Part shown: positions 1 to 10,773 of the stretch, piece after piece
Position numbering within the stretch: the first letter of the stretch is position 1
Layout: each line of letters opens with the position of its first letter
NCBI GenBank assembly: GCA_037974665.1
Contig: CM075773.1
Coordinates: 18,280,146 to 18,344,145 of the forward strand
Length of the DNA stretch: 64,000 bases
Direction of reading: 5' to 3'
Source: Ehretia macrophylla
Taxonomy: Eukaryota > Streptophyta > Magnoliopsida > Boraginales > Ehretiaceae
Notes under the pieces: generated by a model
Databases searched by the model: none
What the model was told of the DNA's origin: nothing
The model's input: the letters and a program-made list of their open reading frames with translations, nothing else
Made by a program: the position numbers and the translations under genes

Positions 1-14
1 GTATGATAGCACCC
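1..14 (-). rRNA. 5S: 5S rRNA, partial (first 14 nt only)
   Basis: The window edge cuts this copy, leaving only RNA nt 1-14. It reads like the other copies except nt 7 G>U, a change also seen in the copy at 9300-9418. Its upstream region follows at once, with an altered AT-rich element (one extra base near -24). Confidence 0.9.
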
Positions 15-556
15 GTCATGTTGAGGGCACAATTCTATTTATGTGTTAACGGTTCACAGTCCCAGCCTAGAGATATGGCCCATTCAAAAGGCCCAATGGG
101 CTTAACGACAACCCATCCGCTTCAACAACGCAGCATCCTCGCACGACGTGATATCGACGCATTGTAGGGTCCTCTAATGTGCCGCGAGTAAGGATGTCGT
201 CCTTTTAACAGCTCACGATGTACGATCCGGGACGGAAAAACAGAGCAAAAGAAGAAAAGTGGCCCGAAACTGATGAAAACGTTCGATTTTGAGCTCCGAA
301 AAGGGTACAGCGAGCTACCTCGCTGCCCCCATCGTAGAGCTCTCAGAGAGCTTTCCAACGGTATGTTGTGCGCCTCGTAACTCCTTACGGATCAAAAGTT
401 ATGGGCACCGTAGCGACGGAGAGCTGGTCACAAGCCCTACGCCCTCGGTTTGCGGGCCCAGCCTCCACGTGAAGAGAAGTTGTCTTGCCCAAGGTGCCGT
501 GGGATTCGGTAATAGAAATGTGGTGGGTAAAGTATCTTGGCAACCCTAACCGGAGC

Positions 557-571
557 AAAAAAAATTTAAAA
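557..571 (-). terminator. Pol III terminator of a 5S gene (representative)
   Basis: Downstream of the gene 3' end, the minus strand reads a short T4 run a few bases after the CCCC end, then a run of eight or more T. T runs of four or more on the non-template strand are the standard Pol III terminator. Nearly every unit has the same layout. The long run is interrupted in the units at about 23561, 37814 and 44607, although the proximal T4 remains there. L-type units gain an extra T4 through the 12-bp duplication. Confidence 0.85.
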
Positions 572-573
572 GG

Positions 574-692
574 GGGGTGCAACACGAGGACTTCCCAGGG
601 GGTCACCCATCCTAGTACTACTCTCGCCCAAGCACGCTTAACTTCGGAGTTCTGATGGGATCCGGTGCATTAGTGCTGGTATGATCGCACCC
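574..692 (-). rRNA. 5S: 5S rRNA, consensus copy
   Basis: This copy equals the array consensus over 119 nt and serves as the reference. Reading the minus strand, nt 50-64 match box A, nt 67-72 the intermediate element and nt 80-97 box C of the Pol III internal control region bound by TFIIIA. The 5' end is GGGUGCGAUCAUACC and the 3' end is GUGUUGCACCCC, followed by T-rich terminators. The product is the 5S RNA of the large ribosomal subunit. Flank S; spacer A. The exact 3' end is uncertain by 1-2 nt because of the C run. Confidence 0.98.
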
Positions 693-722
693 GTCATGTT
701 GAGGGCACAATTCCTTTATGTG
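693..722 (-). promoter_or_regulatory. 5S upstream promoter element (representative)
   Basis: Reading upstream from +1 at 692, the minus strand has C at -1, GC at -14/-13 and ATAAA at -27 to -23. Plant 5S genes are known to need a TATA-like element near -28, a GC near -12 and C at -1, so this matches with a 1-2 bp shift of the GC. The block is repeated upstream of all copies. The ATAAA is altered upstream of the genes at 22901 and 24254 (AAAAA), 39196 and 41226. A -5 A>T variant occurs upstream of seven copies between 35 and 46 kb. Confidence 0.8.
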
Positions 723-754
723 TTAACGGTTCACAGACCCAGCCTAGAGATATG

Positions 755-778
755 GCCCATTCAAAAGGCCCAATGGGC
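755..778. repeat. Inverted repeat GCCCATT...AATGGGC in the upstream spacer
   Basis: Perfect 7-bp arms (755-761 and 772-778) surround a 10-bp centre that contains another GGCCC. The resulting GGCCCA/TGGGC words resemble plant site II (TCP-binding) elements found in promoters of translation-machinery genes. The repeat lies 63-86 bp upstream of +1 in nearly every unit. It is broken in the unit at 11512, where a 13-bp deletion between two GGCCCA copies removes one arm. A role in transcription is inference only. Confidence 0.6.
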
Positions 779-1250
779 TTAACGACAACCCATCCGCTTC
801 AACAACGCAGCATCCTCGCAAGACGTGATATCGACGCATTGTAGGGTCCTCTAATGTGCCGCAAGTAAGGTTGTCGTCCTTTTAACAGCTCACGACGTAC
901 GATCCGGGACGGAAAAACAGAGCAAAAGAAGAAAATTGGCCCGAAACTGATGAAAACGTTCGATTTTGAGCTCCGAAAAGGGCACAGCGAGCTCGCTAGC
1001 CGCACCCGTCGTAGAGCTCTCAGAGAGATTTCCAACGGTATGCTGTGCGCCGCGTAACTCCTTACGGATCAAAAGTTATGGGCACCGGAGCGACGGAGAC
1101 CTGGTCACAAGCCCTACGCCCTCGGTTTGCTGGCCCAGCCTCCACGTGAAGAGAAGTTGTCTTGCCCAAGGTGCCGTGGGATTCGATAATAGAAATATGG
1201 TGGGTAAAGTATCTTGGCAACCCTAACCGGAGCAAATAAAATTGAAAAAG

Positions 1251-1369
1251 GGGGTGCAACACGAGGACTTCCCAGGGGGTCACCCATCCTAGTACTACTC
1301 TCGCCCAAGCACGCTTAACTTCGGAGTTCTGATGGGATCTGGTACACTAGTGCTGGTATGATCGCACCC
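1251..1369 (-). rRNA. 5S: 5S rRNA, 3 substitutions
   Basis: Changes are nt 30 G>A, 26 C>U and 23 A>G, all in the 5' half outside the internal promoter. Flank S; spacer mixed (CTCAGAG with GCCGCG). Probably transcribable. Confidence 0.95.
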
Positions 1370-1927
1370 GTCATGTTGAGGACACAATTCCTTTATGTGT
1401 TAACGGTTCACATTCCCAGCCTAGAGATATGGCCCATTCAAAAGGCCCAATGGGCTTAACGACAACCCATCCGCTTCAACAACGCAGCATCCTCCCAAGA
1501 CGTGATATCGACACATTGTAGGGTCCTCTAATGTGCCACGAGTAAGGTTGTCGTCCTTTTAACAACTCACGACGTACGATCCGGGACGGAAAAACAGAGC
1601 AAAAGAGGAAAAGTGGCCTGAAACTGATGAAAACGTTCGATTTTGAGCTCCGAAAAGGGCACAGCGAACTAGCTAGCTGCCCCCGTCGTAGAGCTCTCAG
1701 AGAGCTTTCCAACGGTATGCTGTGCGCCTCGTAACTCCTTACGGATCAAAAGTTATGGGTACCGGAGCGATGGAGACCTGGTCACAAGCCCTACGCCCTC
1801 GGTTTGCGGGCCCAGCCTCCACGTGAAGAGAAGTTGTCTTGCCCAAGGTGCCGTGGGATTCGATAATAGAAATGTGGTGGGTAAAGTATCTTGGCAACCC
1901 TAACCGGAGCAAAAAAAATTGAAAAGG

Positions 1928-2046
1928 GGGTTGCAACACCAGGACTTCCCAGGGGGTCACCCATCGTAGTACTACTCTCGCCCAAGCACGCTTAACTTCG
2001 GAGTTCCGACGGGATCCGGTGCATTAGTGCTGGTATGATCGCACCC
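1928..2046 (-). rRNA. 5S: 5S rRNA, 5 substitutions
   Basis: Changes are nt 116 C>A, 107 C>G, 81 G>C, 40 A>G and 37 A>G. The nt 81 change lies in box C. Flank S; spacer A. Confidence 0.94.
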
Positions 2047-2604
2047 GTCATGTTGAGGGCACAATTCCTTTATGTGTTAACGGTTCACAGTCCAAGCCTA
2101 GAGATATGGCCCATTCAAAAGGCCCAATGGGCTTAACGATAACCCATCCGCTTCAACAACGCAGCATCCTCGCAGGACATGATATCGACGCATTGTAGGG
2201 TCCTCTAATGTGCCGCGAGTAAGGTTGTAGTCCTTTTAACAGCTCACGACGTACGATCCGGGACGGAAAAATAGAGCTAAAGAAGAAAAGTGGCCCGTAA
2301 CTGATGAAAACGTTCGATTTTGAGCTCCGAAAAGGGCACAACAAGCTAGCTAGCTGCCCCCGTCGTAGAGCTCTCAGAGTGCTTTCCAACGGTATGCTGT
2401 GCGCCTCGTAACTCCTTACAGATCAAAAGTTATGGGCACCGAAGCGACGGAGACCTGGTCACAAGCCCTACGCCCTCGGTTTGCGGGCCCAGCCTCCACG
2501 TGAAGAGAAGTTGTCTTGCCCAAGGTGCCGTGGGATTCGATAATAGAAATGTGGTGGGTAAAGTATCTTGGCAACCCTAACCGGAGCAAAAAAAATTGAA
2601 AAGG

Positions 2605-2723
2605 GGGGTGCAACACGAGGACTTCCAAGGGGGTCACCCATCCTAGTACTACTCTCGCCCAAGCACGCTTAACTTCGGAGTTCTGATGGGATCCGGTGCA
2701 TTAGTGCTGGTATGATCGCACCC
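2605..2723 (-). rRNA. 5S: 5S rRNA, 1 substitution
   Basis: The only change is nt 97 G>U, at the edge of box C. Flank S; spacer A. Confidence 0.97.
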
Positions 2724-3244
2724 GTCATGTTGAGGGCACAATTCCTTTATGTGTTAACGGTTCACAGTCCCAGCCTAGAGATATGGCCCATTCAAAAGGC
2801 CCAATGGGCTTAACGACAACCCATCAGCTTCAACAACGCAGCATCCTCGCAAGACGTGATATCGACGCATTGTAGGGTCCTCTAATGTGCCGCGAGTAAG
2901 GTTGTCGTCCTTTTAACAGCTCACGACGTACGATCCGGGACGGAAAAACAGAGCAAAAGAAGAAAAGTGTCCCGAAACTGATGAAAACATTCGATTTTGA
3001 GCTCCGAAAAGGGCAAAGCGAGCTTGCTCGCTACCCCCGTCGTAGAGCTCTCAGAGAGCTTTCCAACGGTATGCTGTGCGCCTCGTAACTCCTTACGGAT
3101 CAAAAGTTATGGGCACCGGTTTGCGGGCCCAGCCTCCACGTGAAGAGAAGTTGTCTTGCCCAAGGTGCCGTGGGATTCGATAATAGAAATGTGGTGGGTA
3201 AAGTATCTTGGCAACCCTAACCGGAGCAAAAAAAATTGAAAAGG

Positions 3245-3363
3245 GGGGTGCAACACGAGGACTTCCCAGGGGGTCACCCATCCTAGTACTACTCTCGCCC
3301 AAGCACTCTTAACTTTGGAGTTCTGATGGGATCCGGTGCATTAGTGCTGGTATGATCGCACCC
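3245..3363 (-). rRNA. 5S: 5S rRNA in a 640-bp unit
   Basis: Changes are nt 57 C>A (box A) and 48 G>A. The downstream spacer carries the 37-bp deletion at 3119/3120. Flank S; spacer A. The nt 57 change is shared with the next copy, which also has the deletion. Confidence 0.95.
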
Positions 3364-3884
3364 GTCATGTTGAGGGCACAATTCCTTTATGTGTTAACGG
3401 TTCACAGTCACAGCCTAGAGATATGGCCCATTCAAAAGGCCCAATGGGCTTAATGACAACCCATCCGCTTCAACAATGCAGCAACCTCGCAAGACGTGAT
3501 ATCGACGCATTGTAGGGTCCTCTAATGTGCCGCGAGTAAGGGTGTCGTCCTTTTAACAGCTCACGACGTACGATCCGGGACAAAAAAACAGAGCAAAAGA
3601 AGTAAAGTGGCCCGAAACTGATGAAAACGTTCGATTTTGAGCTCCGAAAAGGGCACAGCGAGTTAGCTCGCTGCCCCCGTCGTAGAGCTCTCAGAGAGAT
3701 TTCCAACGGTATGCTGTGCGCCTCGTAACTCCTTACGGATCAAAAGTTATGGGCACCGGTTTGCGGGCCCAGCCTCCACGTGAAAAGAAGTTGTCTTGCC
3801 CAAGGTGCCGTGGGATTCGATTATAGAAATGTGGTGGGTAAAGTATCTTGGCAACCCTAACCGTAGCAAAAAAAAATAAAATGG

Positions 3885-4003
3885 GGGGTGCAACACGAGG
3901 ACTACCCAGGGTGTCACCCATCCTAGTACTACTCTCGCCCAAGCACTCTTAACTTCGGAGTTCTGATGGGATCCGGTTAATTAGTGCTGGTATGATCGCA
4001 CCC
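3885..4003 (-). rRNA. 5S: 5S rRNA in a 640-bp unit, 5 substitutions
   Basis: Changes are nt 100 A>U, 92 C>A (box C), 57 C>A (box A), 26 C>A and 25 G>U. It has the same 37-bp downstream deletion and the same nt 57 change as its left neighbour, so the two units share recent ancestry. Flank S; spacer A. Confidence 0.94.
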
Positions 4004-4561
4004 GTCATGTTGAGGGCACAATTCCTTTATGTGTTAACGGTTCACAGTCCCAGCCTAGAGATATTGCCCATTCAAAAGGCCCAATGGGCTTAACGACAAC
4101 CCATCCGCTTCAACAACGTAGCATCCTCGCAAGACGCGATATCGACGCATTGTAGGGTACTCTAATGTGCCGCGAGTAAGGTTGTCGTCCTTTTAACAGC
4201 TCACGACGTACGATCCGGGACGGAAAAATAGAGCAAAAGAAGAAAAGTGGCCCGAAACTGATGAAAAGGTTCGATTTTGAGCTCCGAAAAGGGCAAAGCA
4301 AGCTAGCTAGCTGCCCCCGTAGTAGAGCTCTCAGAGAGCTTTCCAACGGTATGCTGTGCGCCTCGTAACTCCTTACGGATCAAACGTTATGGGCACCGGA
4401 GCGACGGAGACCTGGTCACAAGCCCTACGCCCTCGGTTTGCGGGCCCAGCCTCCACGTGAAGAGAAGTTGTCTTGCCCAAGGTGCCATGGGATTCGATAA
4501 TAGAAATGTGGTGGGTAAAGTATCTTGGCAACGCTAACCGGAGCAAAAAAAATTGAAAAGG

Positions 4562-4680
4562 GGGGTGCAACACAAGGACTTCCCAGGGGGTCACCCATCC
4601 TAGTACTACTCTCACCCAAGCACGCTTAACTTCGGAGTTCTGATGGGATCCGGTGCATTAGTGCTGGGTTGATCGCACCC
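4562..4680 (-). rRNA. 5S: 5S rRNA, 4 substitutions
   Basis: Changes are nt 107 C>U, 67 C>U (intermediate element), 13 A>C and 12 U>A. Flank S; spacer A. The upstream spacer lacks one base in the GGCCCA inverted-repeat region. Confidence 0.94.
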
Positions 4681-5237
4681 GTGATGTTGAGGGCAGAATT
4701 CCTTTATGTGTTAACTGTCCACAAGCCCAGCCTAGAGAGATGGCCCATTCAGAAGCCCAATGGGCTTAACGACAACCCATCCGCTTCAACAACGCAGCAT
4801 CCTCGCAAGACGTGATATCGACGCATTGTAGGGTCCTCTAATGTGCCGCGAGTAAGGTTGTCGTCCTTTTAACAGCTCACGACGTACGATCCGGGAGGAA
4901 AAAACAGAGCAAAAGAAGAAAAGTGGCCCGAAACTGATGAAAACGTTCGATTTTGAGTTCCGAAAAGGGCACCGCGAGCTAGCTAGCTGCCCCCGTCGTA
5001 GAGCTCTCAGAGAGCTTTCCAACGGTATGCTGTGCGCCTCGTAACTCCTTACGGATCAAAAGTTATGGGCACCGGAGCGACGGAGACCTGGTCACAAGCC
5101 CTACGCCCTCGGTTTGCGGGCCCAGCCTCCACGTGAAGAGAAGTTGTCTTGCCCAAGGTGCCATGGGATTCGATAATAGAAATGTGGTGGGTAAAGTATC
5201 TTGGCAACGCTAACCGGAGCAAAAAAAATTGAAAAGG

Positions 5238-5356
5238 GGGGTGCAACACGAGGACTTCCCAGGGGGTCACCCATCCTAGTACTATTCTCGCCCAAGCACG
5301 CTTAACTTCGGAGTTCTGATGGGATCCGGTGCATTAGTGCTGGTATGATCGCACCC
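5238..5356 (-). rRNA. 5S: 5S rRNA, 1 substitution
   Basis: The only change is nt 72 G>A, in the intermediate element. Flank S; spacer A. Confidence 0.97.
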
Positions 5357-5914
5357 GTCATGTTGAGGGCACAATTCCTTTATGTGTTAACGGTTCACAG
5401 TCCCAGCCTAGAGATATGGCCCATTCAAAAGGCCCAATGGGCTTAACGACAACCCATCCACTTCAACATCGCAGCATCCTCGCAAGACGTGATATCGACG
5501 CAGTGTAGGGTCCTCTAATGTGCCGCGAGTAAGGTTGTCGTCCTTTTAACAGCTCACGACGTACGATCCGTGACGGAAAAATAGAGCAAAAGAATAAAAG
5601 TGGCCCGAAACTAATGAAAATGTTCGATTTTGAGCTCCGAAAAGGGCATAGAGAGCTAGCTAGCTGCCCCCCTCGTAGAGCTCTAAGAGAGCTTTCCAAC
5701 GGTATGCTGTACGCCTCGTAACTCCTTACGGATCAATAGTTATGGGCACCGGAGCGACGGAGACCTGGTCACAAGCCCTACGCCCTCGGTTTGCGGGCCC
5801 AGCCTCCACGTTAAGAGAAGTTGTCTTGCCCAAGGTGCCGTGGGATTCGATAATAGAAATGTGGTGGGTAAAGTATCTTGGCAACGCTAACCGGAGCAAA
5901 AAAAATTGAAAAGG

Positions 5915-6033
5915 GGGGTGCAACACAAAGACTTCCCAGGGGGTCACCCATCCTAGTACTACTCTCGCCCAAGCACGCTTAACTTCGGAGTTCTGATGGG
6001 ATCCGGTGAATTAGTGCTGGTATGATTTCACCC
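5915..6033 (-). rRNA. 5S: 5S rRNA, 5 substitutions
   Basis: Changes are nt 107 C>U, 105 C>U, 25 G>U, 7 G>A and 6 C>A. The nt 6-7 changes disturb helix I. Flank S; spacer A. Confidence 0.93.
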
Positions 6034-6591
6034 GTCATGTTGAGGGCACAATTCCTTTATTAGTTAACGGTTCACAGTCCCAGCCTAGAGATATGGCCCA
6101 TTCAAAAGGCCCAATGGGCTTAACGACAACCCATCCGCTTCAACAACGCAGCATCCTCGCAAGACGTGATATCGACGCATTGTAGGGTCCTTTAATGTGC
6201 CGCGAGTAAGGTTGTCGTCCTTTTAACAGCTCACGACGTACGATCCGGGACAGAAAAACAGAGCAAAAGAAGAAAAGTGCCCCGAAACTGAAGAAAACGT
6301 TCGATTTAGAGCTCCGAAAAGGGTACATAGAGCTAGCTAGCTGCCCCCGTCGTAGAGCTCTCAGAGAGCTTTCCAACGGTATGCTGTGCGCCTCGTAACT
6401 CCTTACGGATCAAAAGTTATGGGTACCGGGCCGACGGAGACCTGGTCACAAGCCCTACGCCCTCGGTTTGCGGGCCCAGCCTCCAGGTGAAGAGAAGTTG
6501 TCTTGCCCAAGGTGCTGTGGGATTCGATAATAGAAATGTGGTGGGTAAAGTATCTTGGCAACGCTAACTGGAGTAAAAAAAATTGAAAAGG

Positions 6592-6710
6592 GGGGTGCAA
6601 CACGAGGACTTCCCAGGGGGTCACCCATCCTAGTACTACTCTCGCCCAAGCACGCTTAACTTCGGAGTTCTGATGGGATCCGGTGCATTAGTGCTGGTAT
6701 GATCGCACCC
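6592..6710 (-). rRNA. 5S: 5S rRNA, consensus copy
   Basis: No difference from the array consensus. Flank S; spacer A. Confidence 0.98.
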
Positions 6711-7268
6711 GTCATGTTGAGGGCACAATTCCTTTATGTGTTAACGGTTCACAGTCCCAGCCTAGAGATATGGCCCATTCAAAAGGCCCAATGGGCTTAA
6801 CGACAACCCATCCGCTTCAACAACGCAGCATCCTCGCAAGACGTGATATCGACGCATTGTAGGGTCCTCTAATGTGCCGCGAGTAAGGTTGTCGTCCTTT
6901 TAACAACTCACGACGTACGATCCGGGACGGAAAAACAGAGCAAAAGAAGAAAAGTGGCCCGAAACTGATGAAAACGTTCGATTTTGAGCTCCGAAAAGGG
7001 TACAGGGAGCTAGCTGGCTGCCCCCGTCGTAGAGCTCTCAGAGAGCTTTCCAACGGTATGCTGTGCGCCTCGTAACTCCTTACGGATAAAAAGTTATGGG
7101 CACTGGGGCGACGGAGACCTGGTCACAAGCCCTACGCCCTCGGTTTGCGGTCCCAGCCTCCACGTGAAGAGAAGTTTTCTTGCCCAAGGTGCCGTGGGAT
7201 TCGATAATAGAAATGTGGTGGGTAAAGTATCTTGGCAACCCTAACCGGAGCAAAAAAAATTGAAAAGG

Positions 7269-7387
7269 GGGGTGCAACACGAGGACTTCCCAGGGGGTCA
7301 CCTATCCTAGTACTACTCTCGCCCAAGCACGCTTAACTTCGGAGTTCTGATGGGATCCGGTGCATTAGTGCTGGTATGATCGCACCC
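7269..7387 (-). rRNA. 5S: 5S rRNA, 1 substitution
   Basis: The only change is nt 85 G>A, in box C. It is shared with the copy two units to the right (8623). Flank S; spacer A. Confidence 0.97.
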
Positions 7388-7945
7388 GTCATGTTGAGGG
7401 CACAATTCCTTTATGTGTTAACGGTTCACAGTCCCAGCCTAGAGATATGGCCAATTCAAAAGGCCCAATGGGCTTAACGACAACCCATCCACTTCAACAA
7501 CGCAGCATCCTCGCAAGACGTGATATCGACGCATTGTAGGGTCCTCTAATGTGCCGCGAGTAAGGTTGTCGTCCTTTTAACAGCTCACGACGTACGATCC
7601 GGGACGGAAAAACAGAGCAAAAGAAGAAAAGTGGCCCGAAACTGATGAAAACGTTCGATTTTGAGCTCCGAAAAGGGTAAAGCAAGCTAGCTGGCTGCCC
7701 CCGTCGTCGAGCTCTCAGAGTGCTTTCCAACGGTATGCTGTGCGCCTCGTAACTCCTTACGGATCAAAAGTTATGGGCACCGGGGCGACGGAGACCTGGT
7801 CACAAGCCCTACGCCCTCGGTTTGCGGGCCCAGCCTCCACGTGAAGAGAAGTTGTCTTGCCCAAGGTGCCGCGGGATTCGATAATAGAAATGTGGTGGGT
7901 AAAGTATCTTGGCAACCCTAACCGGAGCAAAAAAAATTGAAAAGC

Positions 7946-8064
7946 GGGGTGCAACACGAGGACTTCCCAGGGGGTCACCCATCCTAGTACTACTCTCGCC
8001 CAAGCACGCTTAACTTCGGAGTTCTGATGGGATCCGGTGCATTAGTGCTGGTATGATCGCACCC
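7946..8064 (-). rRNA. 5S: 5S rRNA, consensus copy
   Basis: No difference from the consensus within the gene. The G run just past the 3' end is interrupted by a C. Flank S; spacer A. Confidence 0.98.
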
Positions 8065-8622
8065 GTCATGTTGAGGGCACAATTCCTTTATGTGTTAATG
8101 GTTCACAGTCCCAGCCTAGAGATATGGCCCATTCAAAAGGCCTAATGGGCTTAACGACAACCCATCCGCTTCAACAACGCAGCATCCTCGCAAGACGTGA
8201 TATCGACACATTGTAAGGTCCTCTAATGTGCCGCGAGTAAGGTTGTCGTCCTTTTAACAGCTCACGACGTACGATCCGGGACGGAAAAACAGAGCAAAAG
8301 AAGAAAAGTGGCCCGAAACTGATGAAAACGTTCGATTTTGAGCTCCGAAAAGGGTACAGCGAGCTAGCTGGCTGCCCCCGTCGTAGAGCTCTCAGAGAGC
8401 TTTCCAACGGTATGCTGTGCGCCTCGTAACTCCTTACGGATCAAAAGTTATGGGCACCGGGGCGACGGAGACCTGGTCACAAGCCCTACGACCTCGGTTT
8501 GCGGGCCCAGCCTCCACGTGAAGAGAAGTTGTCTTGCCCAAGGTGCCGTGGGATTCGATAATAGAAATGTGGTGGGTAAAGTATCTTGGCAACCCTAACC
8601 GGAGCAAAAAAAATTGAAAAGG

Positions 8623-8741
8623 GGGGTGCAACACGAGGACTTCCCAGGGGGTCACCTATCCTAGTACTACTCTCGCCCAGGCACGCTTAACTTCGGAGTT
8701 CTGATGGGATCCGGTGCATTAGTGCTGGTATGATCGCATCC
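8623..8741 (-). rRNA. 5S: 5S rRNA, 3 substitutions
   Basis: Changes are nt 85 G>A (box C), 62 U>C (box A) and 3 G>A. The last gives a GGAUGC 5' end like that of many other plants. Flank S; spacer A. Confidence 0.95.
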
Positions 8742-9299
8742 GTCATGTTGAGGGCACAATTCCTTTATGTGTTAACGGTTCACAGTCCCAGCCTATAGAT
8801 ATGGCCCATTCAAAAGGCCCAATGGGCTTAACGACAACCCATCCGTTTCAACAACGCAGCATCCTCGCAAGACGTGAGATCGACGCATTGTAGAGTCCTC
8901 TAATGTCCCGCGAGTAAGGTTGTCGTCCTTTTAACAGCTCACGACGTACGATCCGGGACGGAAAAACAGAGCAAAAGAAGAAAAGTGGCCCGAAACTGAT
9001 GAAAACGTTCGATTTTGAGCTCCAAAAAGGGCACAGCGGGCTAGGTAGCTGCCCCCGTCGTAGAGCTCTCGGAGAGCTTTCCAACGGTATGCTGTGCGCC
9101 TCGTAACTCCTTACGGATCAATAGTTATGGACACCGGAGCATCGGAGACCTGGTCACAAGCCCTACGCCCTCGGTTTGCGGGCCCAGTCTCCACGTGAAG
9201 AGAAGTTGTCTTGCCCAAGGTGCCGTGGGATTCAATAATAGAAATGTGGTGGGTAAAGTATCTTGGCAACCCTAACCGGAGCAAAAAAAATTGAAAAGG

Positions 9300-9418
9300 G
9301 GGGTGTAACACGAGGACTTCCCAGGGGGTCACCCATCCTAGTACTACTCTCGGCCAAGCACGCTTAACTTCGGAGTTCTGATGGGATCCGGTGCATTAGT
9401 GTTGGTATGATAGCACCC
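9300..9418 (-). rRNA. 5S: 5S rRNA, 4 substitutions
   Basis: Changes are nt 113 G>A, 66 G>C, 17 G>A and 7 G>U. The nt 7 change is shared with the partial copy at the left edge. Flank S; spacer mixed. Confidence 0.94.
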
Positions 9419-9977
9419 GTCATGTTGAGGGCACAATTCTTTTATGTGTTAACAGTTCATAGTCCCAGCCTAGAGATATGGCCCATTCAAAAGGCCCAAT
9501 GGGCTTAACGACAACCCATCCGCTTCAACAACGCAGCATCCTCGCAAGACGTGATATCGACGAATTGTACGTTCTTCTAATGTGCGGCAAGTAAGGTTGT
9601 CGTCCTTTTAACAGCTCACGAAGTACGATCCGGGACGGAAAAACAGAGCAAAAGAAGAAAAGTGGCCTGAAACTGATGAAAACATTCAATTTTGAGCTCC
9701 AAAAAGGGCACGGTGAGCTAGCTACCTGCCTCCGTCGTAGAGCTCTCGGAGAGCTTTCCAACGGTATGCTGTACACCGCGTAACTCCTTACGGATCAAAA
9801 GTTATGGGCACCGGAGCGACGGAGACCTGGTCACTAGCCCTACGCCCTCGGTTTACCGGCCCAGCCTCCACGTGAAGAGAAGTTGTCTTGCCCAAGGTGC
9901 AATGGGATTCGATAATAGAAATGTGATGGGTAAAGTATCTTGGCAACCCTAACCAAAGCAAAAAAAAATTGAAAAGT

Positions 9978-10096
9978 GGGGTGCAACACGAGGACTTCCC
10001 AGGGGGTCACCCATCCTAGTACTACTCTCGCCCAAGCACGCTTAACTTCGGAGTTCTGATGGGATCCGGTGCATTAGTGCTGGTATGATCGCACCC
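9978..10096 (-). rRNA. 5S: 5S rRNA, consensus copy
   Basis: No difference from the consensus within the gene, although its downstream spacer is one of the more diverged in this zone. Flank S; spacer B, the first B spacer from the left. Confidence 0.97.
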
Positions 10097-10654
10097 GTCA
10101 TGTTGAGGGCACAATTCCTTTATGTGTTAACGGTTCACAGTCCCAGCCTATAGATATGGCCCATTCAAAAGGCCCTATGGGCTTAACGACAACCCATCCG
10201 TTTCAACAACGCAGTATCCTCACAAGACGTGATATCGACGCATTGTAGAGTCCTCTAATGTCCCGCGAGTAAGGTTGTCGTCCTTTTAACAGCTCACGAC
10301 GTACGATCCGGGACGGAAAAACAGAGCAAAAGAAGAAAAGTGGCCCGAAACTGAAGAAAACGTTCGATTTTGAGCTCCGAAAAGGGCACGGCGAGCTAGC
10401 TAGCTGCCCCCGTCGTAGAGCTCTCAGAGAGCTTTCCAACGGTATGTTGTGCGCCTCGTAACTCTTTACGGATCAAAAGTTATGGGCACCGGAGCGACGG
10501 AGACCTGGTCACAAGCCCTACGCCCTCGGTTTGCGGGCCCAGCCTCCACGTGAAGAGAAGTTGTCTTGCCCAAGGTGCCGTGGGATTCGATAATAGAAAT
10601 GTGGTGGGTAAAGTATCTTGGCAACGCTAACCGGAGCAAAAAAAATTGAAAAGG

Positions 10655-10773
10655 TGGGTGCAACACGAGGACTTCCCAGGGGGTCACCCATCCTAGTACT
10701 ACTCTCGCCCAAGCACGCTTAACTTCGGAGTTCTGATGGGATCCGGTGCATTAGTGCTGGTATGATCGCACCC
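10655..10773 (-). rRNA. 5S: 5S rRNA, 1 terminal substitution
   Basis: The only change is nt 119 C>A at the extreme 3' end, which may lie outside the mature RNA. Flank S; spacer A. Confidence 0.97.

Larger units (their letters stand above)
693..1250 (-). other. 5S intergenic spacer (representative of all 94)
   Basis: This 558-bp non-transcribed spacer stands for all of them. From the gene 5' end outward it holds the upstream promoter block, a GTTAAC palindrome, and a GCCCATT/AATGGGC inverted repeat at about -63 to -86. Next come an AGCTAGCT-rich palindromic stretch and an AGCTCTC-N-GAGAGCT inverted repeat, then an otherwise unremarkable GC-balanced stretch, and finally the T-rich terminator of the next gene. 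I see no coding sequence. The recurring open frames start only at TTG or GTG and simply follow repeat identity. Confidence 0.9.

Noticed and set aside
122..358. Recurring 78-codon open frame in the spacer, minus strand, seen in most units
   Set aside because: It begins at TTG, not ATG, lies in the non-transcribed spacer, and is open only because the units are near identical. Composition and changes show no codon-level constraint, and some units break it.
385..606. Recurring 73-codon open frame running from inside the 5S gene into the spacer, minus strand
   Set aside because: It starts at GTG within the rRNA gene and continues through the terminator. It shifts or breaks with the 12-bp duplication and the box C indels, so it is a shadow of the repeat.
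966..1226. 86-codon plus-strand open frame found in several units
   Set aside because: It has a TTG start, lies antisense in the spacer, is lost in most units by single changes, and resembles no known protein family.
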